From Leifsonia sp. AG29 (GTDB lineage Bacteria > Actinomycetota > Actinomycetes > Actinomycetales > Microbacteriaceae), in contig NZ_VMSF01000001.1 of the NCBI RefSeq assembly GCF_009765225.1, positions 1,736,001-1,800,000 on the forward strand: DNA of 64,000 nt. Direction: 5' to 3'. Shown in pieces: positions 8,404-15,912 of this stretch. The translations under genes and the position numbers were made by a program. The notes under the pieces were generated by a model. It had not been told where the DNA came from and ran no database searches. It saw only the letters and a list, made by a program, of their open reading frames with translations. Positions within the stretch are counted from its first letter, which is position 1; the number at the start of each line of letters is the position of its first letter.

Positions 8404-10077
8404 TCAGTCGAGCAGGGCCGACTTCAGCGTGTCGAGACCGACCCCGCCGATGTCGAGCGCCTTCTTGTGGAACGCCTTGATGTCGAACGCGTCGCCCTCG
8501 CGGCGCGCGTACTCGTCGCGCAGCTGCTCCCAGATGCGCTGGCCGATCTTGTACGACGGCGCCTGCCCGGGCCAGCCGAGGTAGCGGTTCACCTCGAACC
8601 GCACGAAGCCCTCGTTCATGTTCACGTTCTCGCCGAGGAATCCGAACGCGTACTCGCCGGTCCACGGCCCCGAGCCGTCGGGCAGCTGCTTCTCGAGGTG
8701 CACACCGATATCGAGGACGACCCGCGCGGCCCGCATGCGCTGACCGTCGAGCATGCCGAGCCGGTCTGCGGGGTCGTCGAGATAGCCGAGCTGCTCCATC
8801 AGGCGCTCGGCGTAGAGGGCCCACCCTTCAGCGTGACCGGAGGTGCCCGCGATGCGCCGCCACGAGTTGAGCTGCGCCTTGTTGTAGGTCGCCTGGGCGA
8901 TCTGGAGGTGGTGCCCCGGCACGCCCTCGTGATACACGGTGGTGAGCTCGCGCCAGGTGTCGAACTCCGTCACGCCCTCCGGGACGCTCCACCACATGCG
9001 GCCGGCGCGCGAGAAGTCGTCGCTCGGGCCGGTGTAGTAGATGCCGCCTTCCTGGGTCGGCGCGATCATGCACTCGAGGCGCCGGATCTCGGCGGGGATG
9101 TCGAAGTGCGACCGGCCGAGCTCCTCGATGGCGCGGTCGCTCGTCTCCTGCATCCAGCGCTGGAGCGCGTCGGTTCCGTGGAGCTTGCGCGACGGGTCGC
9201 CGTCGAGGAAGGCGATCGCCTCCCGGACACTCGCGCCGGGCTTGATCTCGCGCGCGATCGACTCCTGCTCCGCGACCATGCGCGCGAGCTCCTCGATGCC
9301 CCACTCGTACGTCTCGTCGAGGTCGACCGTGGCCCCGAGGAAGCTCCGCGAGGCAAGCGCGTACAGCTCGCGGCCGACGGCGTCCTTCTCGGGAGCGTGC
9401 GGGGCGAGTTCGTTCTGGAGGAAGTCGGCGAGCTTGGCGTAGGCGGCAGCCGACTCGCGCGCCCCCTCGGCCAGGTCGGCCTTCAGCGACGCGGGAAGCT
9501 CCTCCTGCCCGGCCTTCGCCGAGCCGGTGAACTCGAAGAAGAAGCCGGAGTCGGCGACCTGCTTGTTGGCCTGAGCCAGGACCTCCCGGACCTGTCGGAT
9601 CGCCGGGACGTTGCCCGCTGCGATGCCGCTGCGCAGCGTCTCGACGTAACCGTCCATCGCCGCCGGGAGGTTGTGGAGGCGCTTGGCGACGTTGGACCAG
9701 TCATCGACGGTGGCCGTCGGGACCAGGTCGAAGATGTCGCGGAGCTCCTGCGCCGGGGAGGCGATCACGTTGAGGTCGCGCTGCCCGAAACCGGCCTCGT
9801 GCTTCTCGATGGTCAGCTGGAGCTCGCGCGCCAGGTCCATCTTGGTGATGCGGTCCACCTCGTCGACCGGCTCGGCCGTCTCGATCTCGGCCAGGGCCTC
9901 CTTGACCTTGCCGATGGCGTGCTCGGCGCCCGCCGGTGAGTAGTCCGCGTACTCGCCCTCACGGCCGGGTCGGCCGAGCCATACGTGGTACTCGGGGTAG
10001 AGCTCCAGTTGGGTGTCGACCCACTTCTCGGCGATCGTGTCGACCGGAGTGGGTTCGCGCTTCTCTGCGTTCGTCAT
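8404..10077 (-). CDS. DUF885 family metallopeptidase-like protein
   Basis: 557 residues, full length for DUF885. The zinc-binding helix is present as YHEGVPGHHLQ (about 382-392, the HExxxGHH-type motif of this family), and HAEGWALYAERLM about 30 residues later supplies the likely glutamate ligand. No signal peptide, so it is predicted to be cytoplasmic. Family members resemble M3/M32-type oligopeptidases, and activity on peptides is inferred. An upstream TAGGCT with a 6-nt spacer to the ATG suggests a leaderless message. The two DUF4166-system genes follow closely. Confidence 0.88.
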   Translation of the reverse strand: MTNAEKREPTPVDTIAEKWVDTQLELYPEYHVWLGRPGREGEYADYSPAGAEHAIGKVKEALAEIETAEPVDEVDRITKMDLARELQLTIEKHEAGFGQRDLNVIASPAQELRDIFDLVPTATVDDWSNVAKRLHNLPAAMDGYVETLRSGIAAGNVPAIRQVREVLAQANKQVADSGFFFEFTGSAKAGQEELPASLKADLAEGARESAAAYAKLADFLQNELAPHAPEKDAVGRELYALASRSFLGATVDLDETYEWGIEELARMVAEQESIAREIKPGASVREAIAFLDGDPSRKLHGTDALQRWMQETSDRAIEELGRSHFDIPAEIRRLECMIAPTQEGGIYYTGPSDDFSRAGRMWWSVPEGVTEFDTWRELTTVYHEGVPGHHLQIAQATYNKAQLNSWRRIAGTSGHAEGWALYAERLMEQLGYLDDPADRLGMLDGQRMRAARVVLDIGVHLEKQLPDGSGPWTGEYAFGFLGENVNMNEGFVRFEVNRYLGWPGQAPSYKIGQRIWEQLRDEYARREGDAFDIKAFHKKALDIGGVGLDTLKSALLD

Positions 10078-10083
10078 GAGACG

Positions 10084-10089
10084 AGCCTA
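10084..10089 (-). promoter_or_regulatory. Putative -10 hexamer, leaderless promoter of the DUF885 gene
   Basis: TAGGCT with a 6-nt spacer to the ATG at 10077, in the 75-bp gap after polA. Confidence 0.5.
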
Positions 10090-10152
10090 TTGAAGCGAGC
10101 GGCCGCCGGGCCAGCGCCCACGCCCGCCCATCCGCGGTGCACGGGCAGCTGG

Positions 10153-12825
10153 TCAGTGCGCGGCGGCGTCCCAGTTGGCGCCCCGGCCGACCTGCACATC
10201 GAGAGGGACCCGGAGGTCGGCGGCGCCCGCCATGCGGGTGCGGACGATGGACTCGAGAGCGTCCCACTCCCCCGCCGCCACCTCGAAGATGAGCTCGTCG
10301 TGCACCTGGAGGAGCAGACGCGACTCGAGCCGCTGGTCGATCAGGTCACCCGCGATCCCGAGCATCGCGATCTTCATGATGTCGGCCGCGGAGCCCTGGA
10401 TCGGCGCGTTGAGCGCCTGCCGCTCGGCGTTCTCGCGCTGGAGCCGGTTGGTGGAGGTCAGGTCGGCGAACGGGCGGCGGCGGCCGAAGATCGTCTCGGT
10501 GAAGCCGTCGACCCGGGCACGCTCGACGACGTTGCGGAGGTAGTCGCGCACCGCCCCGAAGCGCTCGAAGTAACCGCTCATGAGGTCGCGTGCCTCCGAG
10601 GTCTCGATGCGCAGCTGCTTCGACAGGCCGAAGGCGCTCAGCCCGTACGCGAGCCCGTACGACATCGCCTTCACCTTGGTGCGCATCAGCGGTGTGACCT
10701 CGGACGGGTCGACGCCGAACACGCGTGAGCCGACGAACCGGTGGAGGTCCTCCCCCGCGTTGAAGGCCTCGATCAGTCCCGGGTCTTCGGAGAGGTGCGC
10801 CATGATGCGCATCTCGATCTGCGAGTAGTCGGCGGTGAGGAGGGTGTCGTAGCCCTCGCCGCTGACGAAGGCGGAGCGGATCTCGCGCCCCTCCTCGGTG
10901 CGGATGGGGATGTTCTGCAGGTTGGGGTCGTTGGACGAGATGCGGCCGGTGCTGGTGCCGGTCTGGTCGTACGTGGTGTGGATGCGGCCGTCGGATGTGA
11001 TCGACCGCTCGAGGGTCTCGACGATCTGCTTGAGCTTGGTCGCATCGCGGTGCTGGAGGAGGAGCCCGAGGAAGGGGTGCGGGTTCTTCTCCTGCAGGTC
11101 GGCGAGCGAGCCGGCGTCGGTCGAGTAGCCGGTCTTGGTGGAGCGCGTCTTCGGCATGCCGAGCTCCTCGAACAGCACCTGCTGGAGCTGCTTCGGCGAG
11201 CCGAGGTTGATCTCGTGGCCGATCTCGGCGTAGGCGCGGGCGGCGTAGTCGTTGGCCTTGTCGGTCAGCTGCCCGCGGATCCGGCCGAGCACCTCCGTGT
11301 CGATCGCGACGCCGTTGAGCTCCATCTCGGCGAGGACCGCGACGAGCGGGAGCTCGATGTCGTCGAGCACGGCGCGCGTGCCCTCGTCGAGCGCGATCAT
11401 CTGGCCCTCGGCGACGCGGAGGATGTACCAGGCCTCGGTCGCCGGGCTGACGGCGTCGTTCAGCGGCACGAGCTGGTTGGGGTCGGAGACCGGCAGGGTC
11501 TCGCCGAGCACCTCATACACCTGCTCGGCCAGCGACTGCGCCGCCGCTCCGGGATTGACGAGCCACGAGGCGATCCGCGTGTCGAAGGCGAGGCCGTCGA
11601 CGATGAACCCGGCCCGGCTCAGCGCCTTGAACTGGGGCTTCGCGTGGAAGAAGTACTTGGGCGCCGAGCTCGCGAGCCACCGCTCAAGACCCTCGTAGTC
11701 CCTGCGGCCCGCGGCCCACGGCACGTAGACGGTGTCGTCTCCGGAGGCCAGCCCGAACCCGCTGATGCCGGCCGGACCCAGCTCGAGCTGCACCGCGATC
11801 GGGGTCCCTGCCTCCACGGCCTTGGTGAGCCAGTGGTCGAGCTCCTCGTCGACGAGCGTGCGGACCGCGGGGGCGCTGACGGCACCCGCGTGGGCCGACT
11901 CGACCGGGCCGGCGGCTCCTTCGAGCATTCCGTCCTCCGCGGCGGTCTTGAGGAGGCGCTCGAGCAGGGTCTTGAACTGCAGTCGCGCGAAGATGTCGCG
12001 CACCGCCTTCTCGTCGAGGGGACGCCGTCGCAGGTCGTCGAGCTCGACGGGCAGCTCGACGTCGTCGCGGAGCTGGTTGAGCCGGCGGTTGCGGAGGGCG
12101 TTCTCCTTCTGGTCGCGGAGGTTCTGCCCGACGACACCCTTGATCTCGTCGGCGTGTGCCACGAGGTTCTCGACCGTGCCGTACTGCTGCACCCACTTGA
12201 CCGCCGTCTTCTCGCCCACCTTGTCGATGCCGATGAGGTTGTCGCTCGTCTCGCCGACGAGCGCAGCGATCTCGGGGTACTGGTGCGGCTCGATGCCGTA
12301 GCGCTCGCGCACCGCCGCCGGATCGTAGACCTTCAGCTCGGAGACGCCGCGGACGTTCGGGTAGAGCAGCGTCACGTCGTCGTTGACCAGCTGGATGGTG
12401 TCGCGGTCGCCGGAGACGAGGAGCACCCGGTAGCCCTCCTCCACCCCGCGCCGGGCGAGCGTCGCCAGGATGTCGTCGGCCTCGTAGTCCTCCTTGGCGA
12501 TCGTGGTCACGTTCATCGCGTGGAGCGACTCCTCGAGCAGCGGGACCTGCCCGGCGAACTCGGACGGGGTCTCGCCGCGGGTGCCCTTGTACTCGGGGTA
12601 TTCGCGGGTGCGGAAGGAGTAGCGGGAGATGTCGAACGCCACCGCGAGGTGGGTGGGCTTCTGCTGCTGGAGCAGGTTGATGAACATCGCGATGAAGCCG
12701 TGGATCGCGTTGGTGTGCTGGCCCTCGCGGTTGACGAAGCTGTCGACAGGGAGCGCGTAGAAGGCCCGGAACGCCAGCGAATGGCCGTCGATGATCAGAA
12801 GGGTAGGCTTTTCGGAGTCCGACAC
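10153..12825 (-). CDS. polA: DNA polymerase I
   Basis: 890 residues, GTG start. It fills gaps in repair and removes RNA primers. The N-terminal 5'-3' exonuclease/FEN domain (about 1-310) contains LIIDGHSLAFRAFYALP and an HhH region (DNLIGIDKVGEKTAVKW). The middle domain (about 310-500) retains the fold but not the proofreading carboxylates: the DxE site reads VQLEL and the Exo II site reads HAKPQ. The polymerase domain (about 510-890) has DYSQIEMRIMAH (motif A), the RRRPF-type O-helix region and QVHDELIFEV (motif C). TAGGCT 6 nt upstream suggests leaderless transcription. Confidence 0.98.
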   Translation of the reverse strand: MSDSEKPTLLIIDGHSLAFRAFYALPVDSFVNREGQHTNAIHGFIAMFINLLQQQKPTHLAVAFDISRYSFRTREYPEYKGTRGETPSEFAGQVPLLEESLHAMNVTTIAKEDYEADDILATLARRGVEEGYRVLLVSGDRDTIQLVNDDVTLLYPNVRGVSELKVYDPAAVRERYGIEPHQYPEIAALVGETSDNLIGIDKVGEKTAVKWVQQYGTVENLVAHADEIKGVVGQNLRDQKENALRNRRLNQLRDDVELPVELDDLRRRPLDEKAVRDIFARLQFKTLLERLLKTAAEDGMLEGAAGPVESAHAGAVSAPAVRTLVDEELDHWLTKAVEAGTPIAVQLELGPAGISGFGLASGDDTVYVPWAAGRRDYEGLERWLASSAPKYFFHAKPQFKALSRAGFIVDGLAFDTRIASWLVNPGAAAQSLAEQVYEVLGETLPVSDPNQLVPLNDAVSPATEAWYILRVAEGQMIALDEGTRAVLDDIELPLVAVLAEMELNGVAIDTEVLGRIRGQLTDKANDYAARAYAEIGHEINLGSPKQLQQVLFEELGMPKTRSTKTGYSTDAGSLADLQEKNPHPFLGLLLQHRDATKLKQIVETLERSITSDGRIHTTYDQTGTSTGRISSNDPNLQNIPIRTEEGREIRSAFVSGEGYDTLLTADYSQIEMRIMAHLSEDPGLIEAFNAGEDLHRFVGSRVFGVDPSEVTPLMRTKVKAMSYGLAYGLSAFGLSKQLRIETSEARDLMSGYFERFGAVRDYLRNVVERARVDGFTETIFGRRRPFADLTSTNRLQRENAERQALNAPIQGSAADIMKIAMLGIAGDLIDQRLESRLLLQVHDELIFEVAAGEWDALESIVRTRMAGAADLRVPLDVQVGRGANWDAAAH

Positions 12826-12831
12826 CGGTAC

Positions 12832-12837
12832 AGCCTA
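12832..12837 (-). promoter_or_regulatory. Putative -10 hexamer, leaderless promoter of polA
   Basis: TAGGCT with a 6-nt spacer to the polA GTG. It lies in the 66-bp divergent region shared with the thioesterase gene. Confidence 0.5.
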
Positions 12838-12891
12838 CAAGGGGCCGGTGACACTCCCCCCGCCCGGCCGACGAAGGTGAGAGACGCCGAG

Positions 12892-13296
12892 ATGACCGAC
12901 GACGCGCTCGCGTACGTGAAGCAGAGAGGCCTCGGCGCACTGGCCGAGAAGATGGGCATCGAGATGCTCGAGTTCACCCTCGAGCGGGCTGTCGCCCGGA
13001 TGCCGGTGGAGGGGAACACGCAGCCCGCCGACCTGCTCCACGGGGGCGCCTACGTGGTGCTCGGCGAGTCTCTCGGCTCGATGTCGGCGAACCTGTGGGC
13101 GGGCGAGAACCGCCTCGCCGTGGGCATCGAGATCAACGCGACCCACACCCGCTCGGCGACGAGCGGCTACGTCACGGGCGTGTGCACGCCCATCCACCTC
13201 GGACGCACGCTCACGACCCACGAGATCGCCGTCACCGACGATCAGGGGAGGCGCTGCTCCACGATCCGGATCACGAACCTGATCAAGGACCGCTGA
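12892..13296 (+). CDS. Hotdog-fold thioesterase (PaaI/menI-like)
   Basis: 134 residues from the ATG at 12892; an in-frame GTG at 12877 is an alternative. The hotdog signature LLHGGAYVVLGESLGSM (about 49-65) with the catalytic-loop His, and the strand GIEINATHTRSATSG, place it with PaaI/YdiI/EntH acyl-CoA thioesterases that hydrolyse aryl- or acyl-CoA. The substrate cannot be read from sequence. It is the only plus-strand gene between the left edge and the trx gene, divergent from polA and convergent with pdtaR. A thioesterase between polA and pdtaR is common in actinobacteria. Confidence 0.88.
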   Translation: MTDDALAYVKQRGLGALAEKMGIEMLEFTLERAVARMPVEGNTQPADLLHGGAYVVLGESLGSMSANLWAGENRLAVGIEINATHTRSATSGYVTGVCTPIHLGRTLTTHEIAVTDDQGRRCSTIRITNLIKDR

Positions 13297-13326
13297 GGCG
13301 GCGGGCGCGCGGCGCTTGCGCCTTGT

Positions 13327-13377
13327 GCCGCTGCCGCCGCCGCCGCTGCTGCCGCTGCCGCCGCCGCTGCTGCTGCT
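13327..13377. repeat. GCC/GCT triplet tract
   Basis: Seventeen consecutive GCY triplets begin 30 bp after the thioesterase stop. In one frame the tract would encode poly-Ala and on the other strand CAG-like runs, but no credible gene covers it. It is a possible site of slippage and length polymorphism. Confidence 0.85.
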
Positions 13378-13385
13378 TGCCGCCG

Positions 13386-13610
13386 ACATTCGTCACGAAT
13401 GCGGCCCTCAACCCCGGCAGAACCAGGATTCGGCCCGAATCCAGCGAGCCGCGGCGAGACGCGAGAACAACATTCAGCACGAATGTCGCTTTGCACGCTG
13501 TCCGACCCAACATTCAGCACGAATCTCGTGGGGGCGCCGCAGCGGCCCGACGCCACATTCAGCACGAATGTGGTTCAGGCGTGGGCGGAGCCCAGATTCG
13601 GCACGAATCT
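13386..13610. repeat. Array of six 17-bp palindromes
   Basis: Six related palindromes lie at 13386-13402, 13426-13442, 13470-13486, 13510-13526, 13555-13571 and 13594-13610. The common form is ACATTCAGCACGAATGT or AGATTCGGCACGAATCT. Copy 2 is perfect (GGATTCGG-C-CCGAATCC) and copy 1 has core ATTCGTCACGAAT. Start-to-start distances are 40, 44, 40, 45 and 39 bp, a mean near 42 bp or four helical turns. The sequence between copies is unrelated. The array lies between the convergent 3' ends of the thioesterase and pdtaR genes. It could be a protein-binding array, a REP-like repeat cluster or a set of weak hairpins; nothing in the window identifies it. Confidence 0.9.
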
Positions 13611-13611
13611 C

Positions 13612-13710
13612 GGGCGCAGTGGAGGCGCGGAGGGCGCAGTGGAGGCGCGGAGCGCGGGAGGCGCGGAGCGCGGAGCGCAGGAAGCCCGGAGCGCAGGAGG
13701 CGCGCAGCGC
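13612..13710. repeat. Tandem 20-bp duplication and degenerate GCGCGGA repeats
   Basis: GGGCGCAGTGGAGGCGCGGA occurs twice in direct tandem (13612-13631 and 13632-13651). It continues into degenerate GCGCGGA/GCGCAGGA units up to the pdtaR stop codon. The last units may have arisen by slippage. No gene or hairpin terminator was recognised in the tract. Confidence 0.8.
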
Positions 13711-14316
13711 CTACTTCTTGGGGGCGAGCTGCTCGATGATGGCCTGGGCCACGTCGTGCATGGTGAGGCGGCGGTCCATCGACGCCTTCTGGATCCAGCG
13801 GAACGCCTCCGGCTCGCTGAGGCCCATCTTCTCGTTGAGGAGGCCCTTCGCGCGGTCGACCAGCTTGCGGGTCTCGAAGCGCTGCACCATGTCGGAGACC
13901 TCGGCCTCGAGCGCGATGATCTGCTGGTAGCGGGCGAGCGCGATCTCGATCGCGGGGAGCAGGTCGTTCGGGGTGAACGGCTTCACCACGTACGCCAGCG
14001 CACCGGCCTCGGTCGCGCGCTCGACGAGCTCCTTCTGGCTGAAGGCGGTGAGCAGGACCACCGGCGCGATGTGCGCCTTGGAGAGCCGCTCGGCGGCGGA
14101 GATGCCGTCGAGCTGCGGCATCTTCACGTCCATGACCACCAGGTCGGGGCGCAGTTCGGTCGCGAGCGCGACCGCGGTCTCGCCGTCTCCGGCCTCGCCG
14201 ACCACTTCGAAACCGTTGTCGCGCAGGATCTCGACGATGTCGAGACGGATGAGCGATTCGTCCTCCGCGACGACGACGCGGCGGGGTGCGGTGGGGGTGG
14301 TCTCCTGGTCAGTCAC
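13711..14316 (-). CDS. pdtaR: ANTAR-type response regulator PdtaR
   Basis: 201 residues, GTG start. The receiver domain (about 13-125) has the acidic pocket AEDE (about 17-20), phospho-acceptor Asp63 in VVMDVKMP, the Thr of LLTAFS and the Lys of YVVKPF. The C-terminal ANTAR RNA-binding domain (about 135-195) carries the RKLVDRAKGLLNEKMGLSE signature. In mycobacteria PdtaR works with the histidine kinase PdtaS, binding terminator/antiterminator RNA hairpins; no kinase gene lies in the window. TAGGCT with a 7-nt spacer suggests a near-leaderless transcript. It diverges from tRNA-Leu. Confidence 0.95.
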   Translation of the reverse strand: MTDQETTPTAPRRVVVAEDESLIRLDIVEILRDNGFEVVGEAGDGETAVALATELRPDLVVMDVKMPQLDGISAAERLSKAHIAPVVLLTAFSQKELVERATEAGALAYVVKPFTPNDLLPAIEIALARYQQIIALEAEVSDMVQRFETRKLVDRAKGLLNEKMGLSEPEAFRWIQKASMDRRLTMHDVAQAIIEQLAPKK

Positions 14317-14323
14317 GCATGAA

Positions 14324-14329
14324 AGCCTA
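14324..14329 (-). promoter_or_regulatory. Putative -10 hexamer, leaderless promoter of pdtaR
   Basis: TAGGCT with a 7-nt spacer to the GTG at 14316. It abuts or overlaps plus-strand -10 candidates for the tRNA gene (TACGGT at 14328-14333, TATTGT at 14333-14338). Confidence 0.45.
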
Positions 14330-14354
14330 CGGTATTGTGCAGTTGTTGTTGTGC

Positions 14355-14437
14355 GCCGCTGTGGCGGAATGGCAGACGCGGAGCACTCAAAATGCTTTGT
14401 CCGGAAGGGCGTGTGGGTTCGAGTCCCACCAGCGGCA
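14355..14437 (+). tRNA. tRNA-Leu (anticodon CAA)
   Basis: 83 nt. The acceptor stem GCCGCTG (14355-14361) pairs with CAGCGGC (14430-14436), with discriminator A at 14437. The D-arm region is GGCGGAATGGCAGACGC. The anticodon stem GAGCA/TGCTT brackets loop CTCAAAA with anticodon CAA, reading UUG. A long class-II variable arm (TTGTCCGGAAGGGCGT) and T-arm GTGGGTTCGAGTCCCAC complete the structure. CCA is not encoded. Confidence 0.97.
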
Positions 14438-14458
14438 CGACAGCCTCCGGCGCTGCTC

Positions 14459-14719
14459 TCAGCGCGCCACGCGACCTCTCTGCGGAGCCTCGATCCGGCT
14501 GAGCCGCAGCGCGAGGACGGGGCAGAGCGCCACCGCGTCCTCGGCCGCTTCGAGCTGATCCGGCCGGACCGGGATGTCGGTCCGGGCGCCGACGGGCTGT
14601 CCCACCGCGAACGGGTAGCCCCAGTCGTCGCGGCCGATCGATCCCTCGAGCAGTTCTGCGCAGAGTCCCCTGCCGTCGCAGCGGGTCCAGTCGACGTGGA
14701 GGACGTGCCGGGCGCTCAT
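14459..14719 (-). CDS. Small three-Cys ferredoxin
   Basis: 86 residues from the ATG at 14719, which forms an ATGA overlap with the stop of the NuoF-like gene. The ferredoxin pattern is VDWTRCDGRGLC (Cys14 and Cys20, spaced C-x5-C) followed by ALCPVLAL (Cys66-Pro). With no fourth ligand, a 3Fe-4S cluster like that of actinobacterial P450-associated ferredoxins is expected. A P450 gene is absent; the coupled neighbours are a NuoF-like flavoprotein, a haem-type membrane protein and ApbE. It probably shuttles electrons from the flavoprotein. It is the last gene of the module and ends 22 bp from tRNA-Leu. Confidence 0.88.
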   Translation of the reverse strand: MSARHVLHVDWTRCDGRGLCAELLEGSIGRDDWGYPFAVGQPVGARTDIPVRPDQLEAAEDAVALCPVLALRLSRIEAPQRGRVAR

Positions 14720-15912
14720 CGCGGGCTCTTCGAGCAGCGGCCGGCCTGGTGGGCGTGGACGTCTCGGGCGAAGACGCGCAGGGCGCTCCGGACGAGCCGG
14801 GCGGACCCGTCCGGATGGTGGCAGGCGCCTCTCCCGTCGACGAGCTCGGCCAGCCGAGCCGCCTCCGCCGCGGCGTGCTGGCCGCCGCTGCCGAACGCGA
14901 GCTCGCGGAAGCGCGCGGCGAGCGCAGGGAGGCCGAACATGCACGGCCCGCACTGCCGCGCCGATGCCTCGGCGAGCCGGTCGACGATCTCCGAGGTCGC
15001 GGCGAGCCCGCAGCGCTGGGGCCCAAGGACGTGCACGACGCCCGCGCCTGCGCTCGCGCCCGCGGGACTGCTCGTCTCCGACGGCTTGACCCACTCCCCG
15101 TGGTAGCCGCCGAGCAGGACGGCCGCCGCGGTGTCCGCACGTCCCCCGGCAGCAGCGACGATGGAGGCGATGTCGGCGTCGGTCGCGACCTCCAGCACGC
15201 CTTCGGCCGCGACGTCGCCCGTCACCGTGACGAGCCTCGTCCCGGGCCGTGCCGGGTCGCCCACCGAGCGGAACCAGTCTCCGCCGTACCGCGCGACGAG
15301 GGCGAGCTGTGCCAGGGTCTCGACGTTGTGGAGGAGGGTGGGGCGCCCGTCGAGTCCGCGCTCGCTGAGGCGGCGAGTGCGGTCGACCGGGAGCCCGACG
15401 CCGGTCTGCAGCGCGTTGACCACGGCCGTCGCCTCTCCGGCGACGAAGCCGTCCTCAGCCTCCACGAGCTCGACGCGCCGGGCATCGGTGCGCTCGGCGA
15501 TCGCGCGGGAAAGCGGCTCGAGCGCCTCATGCCGGACAGAGAGGATCATCCGGCGAGCCCCGAGCGCCTCCCCGGCGACGAGCAGGCCGTCGAGCACGAG
15601 GTGCGGCGCGTTGGCCAGGAGGACGGCGTCCTTCCAGCTCCACGGCTCGCCCTCCGAGCCGTTCCCGATCACGACCGGGGCGCGCCGGCCCGCCGTCGCG
15701 GCCAGCTTGCGGTACGCGGGGAACCCGGCACCTCCCCGGCCGGTCAGCCCCGCTCGCTCGAGTTCGCGCACGAGCGTCTCCACGGAGAGAGCCGGCCGCA
15801 GCCCGAAGGCGGCGACGTGAGCCGGCATGCCGGCCGACGGGCCGGCCGAGAGCAGTCGCGATGTCCCGGCCGGCGCCGCCGTCGCCGTCACGGGCTCCGA
15901 GGTCATGGTCAC
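14716..15912 (-). CDS. NuoF-like flavoprotein (complex I 51-kDa subunit family)
   Basis: 398 residues from a GTG at 15912 (GTGA overlap; AAGGAG 5 nt upstream). ATG at 15906 is the alternative. The FMN-binding loop GRGGAGFP (about 58-65) and NGSEGEPWSWKD (about 84-95) correspond to the NuoF FMN/NADH site, and an SLBB-like domain follows. The C-terminal cluster motif, normally CxxCxxC plus a distant Cys, is reduced to CGPC (about 321-324) and GAC (about 364), because the first Cys is Ala. It probably oxidises NAD(P)H or ferredoxin for the coupled membrane protein. It is not part of a Nuo operon. Confidence 0.85.
   Translation of the reverse strand: MTMTSEPVTATAAPAGTSRLLSAGPSAGMPAHVAAFGLRPALSVETLVRELERAGLTGRGGAGFPAYRKLAATAGRRAPVVIGNGSEGEPWSWKDAVLLANAPHLVLDGLLVAGEALGARRMILSVRHEALEPLSRAIAERTDARRVELVEAEDGFVAGEATAVVNALQTGVGLPVDRTRRLSERGLDGRPTLLHNVETLAQLALVARYGGDWFRSVGDPARPGTRLVTVTGDVAAEGVLEVATDADIASIVAAAGGRADTAAAVLLGGYHGEWVKPSETSSPAGASAGAGVVHVLGPQRCGLAATSEIVDRLAEASARQCGPCMFGLPALAARFRELAFGSGGQHAAAEAARLAELVDGRGACHHPDGSARLVRSALRVFARDVHAHQAGRCSKSPR

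Noticed and set aside
13242-13565. Minus-strand frame with recurring FVLNV peptides
   Set aside because: The recurring peptide is just the translation of the DNA palindromes plus poly-Ala from the triplet tract; it has no start signal and runs into the thioesterase gene.
13386-13610. CRISPR array
   Set aside because: The repeated unit is only a 17-bp imperfect palindrome, copies differ, the spacers are short and irregular (about 22-28 bp) and no cas gene is nearby.
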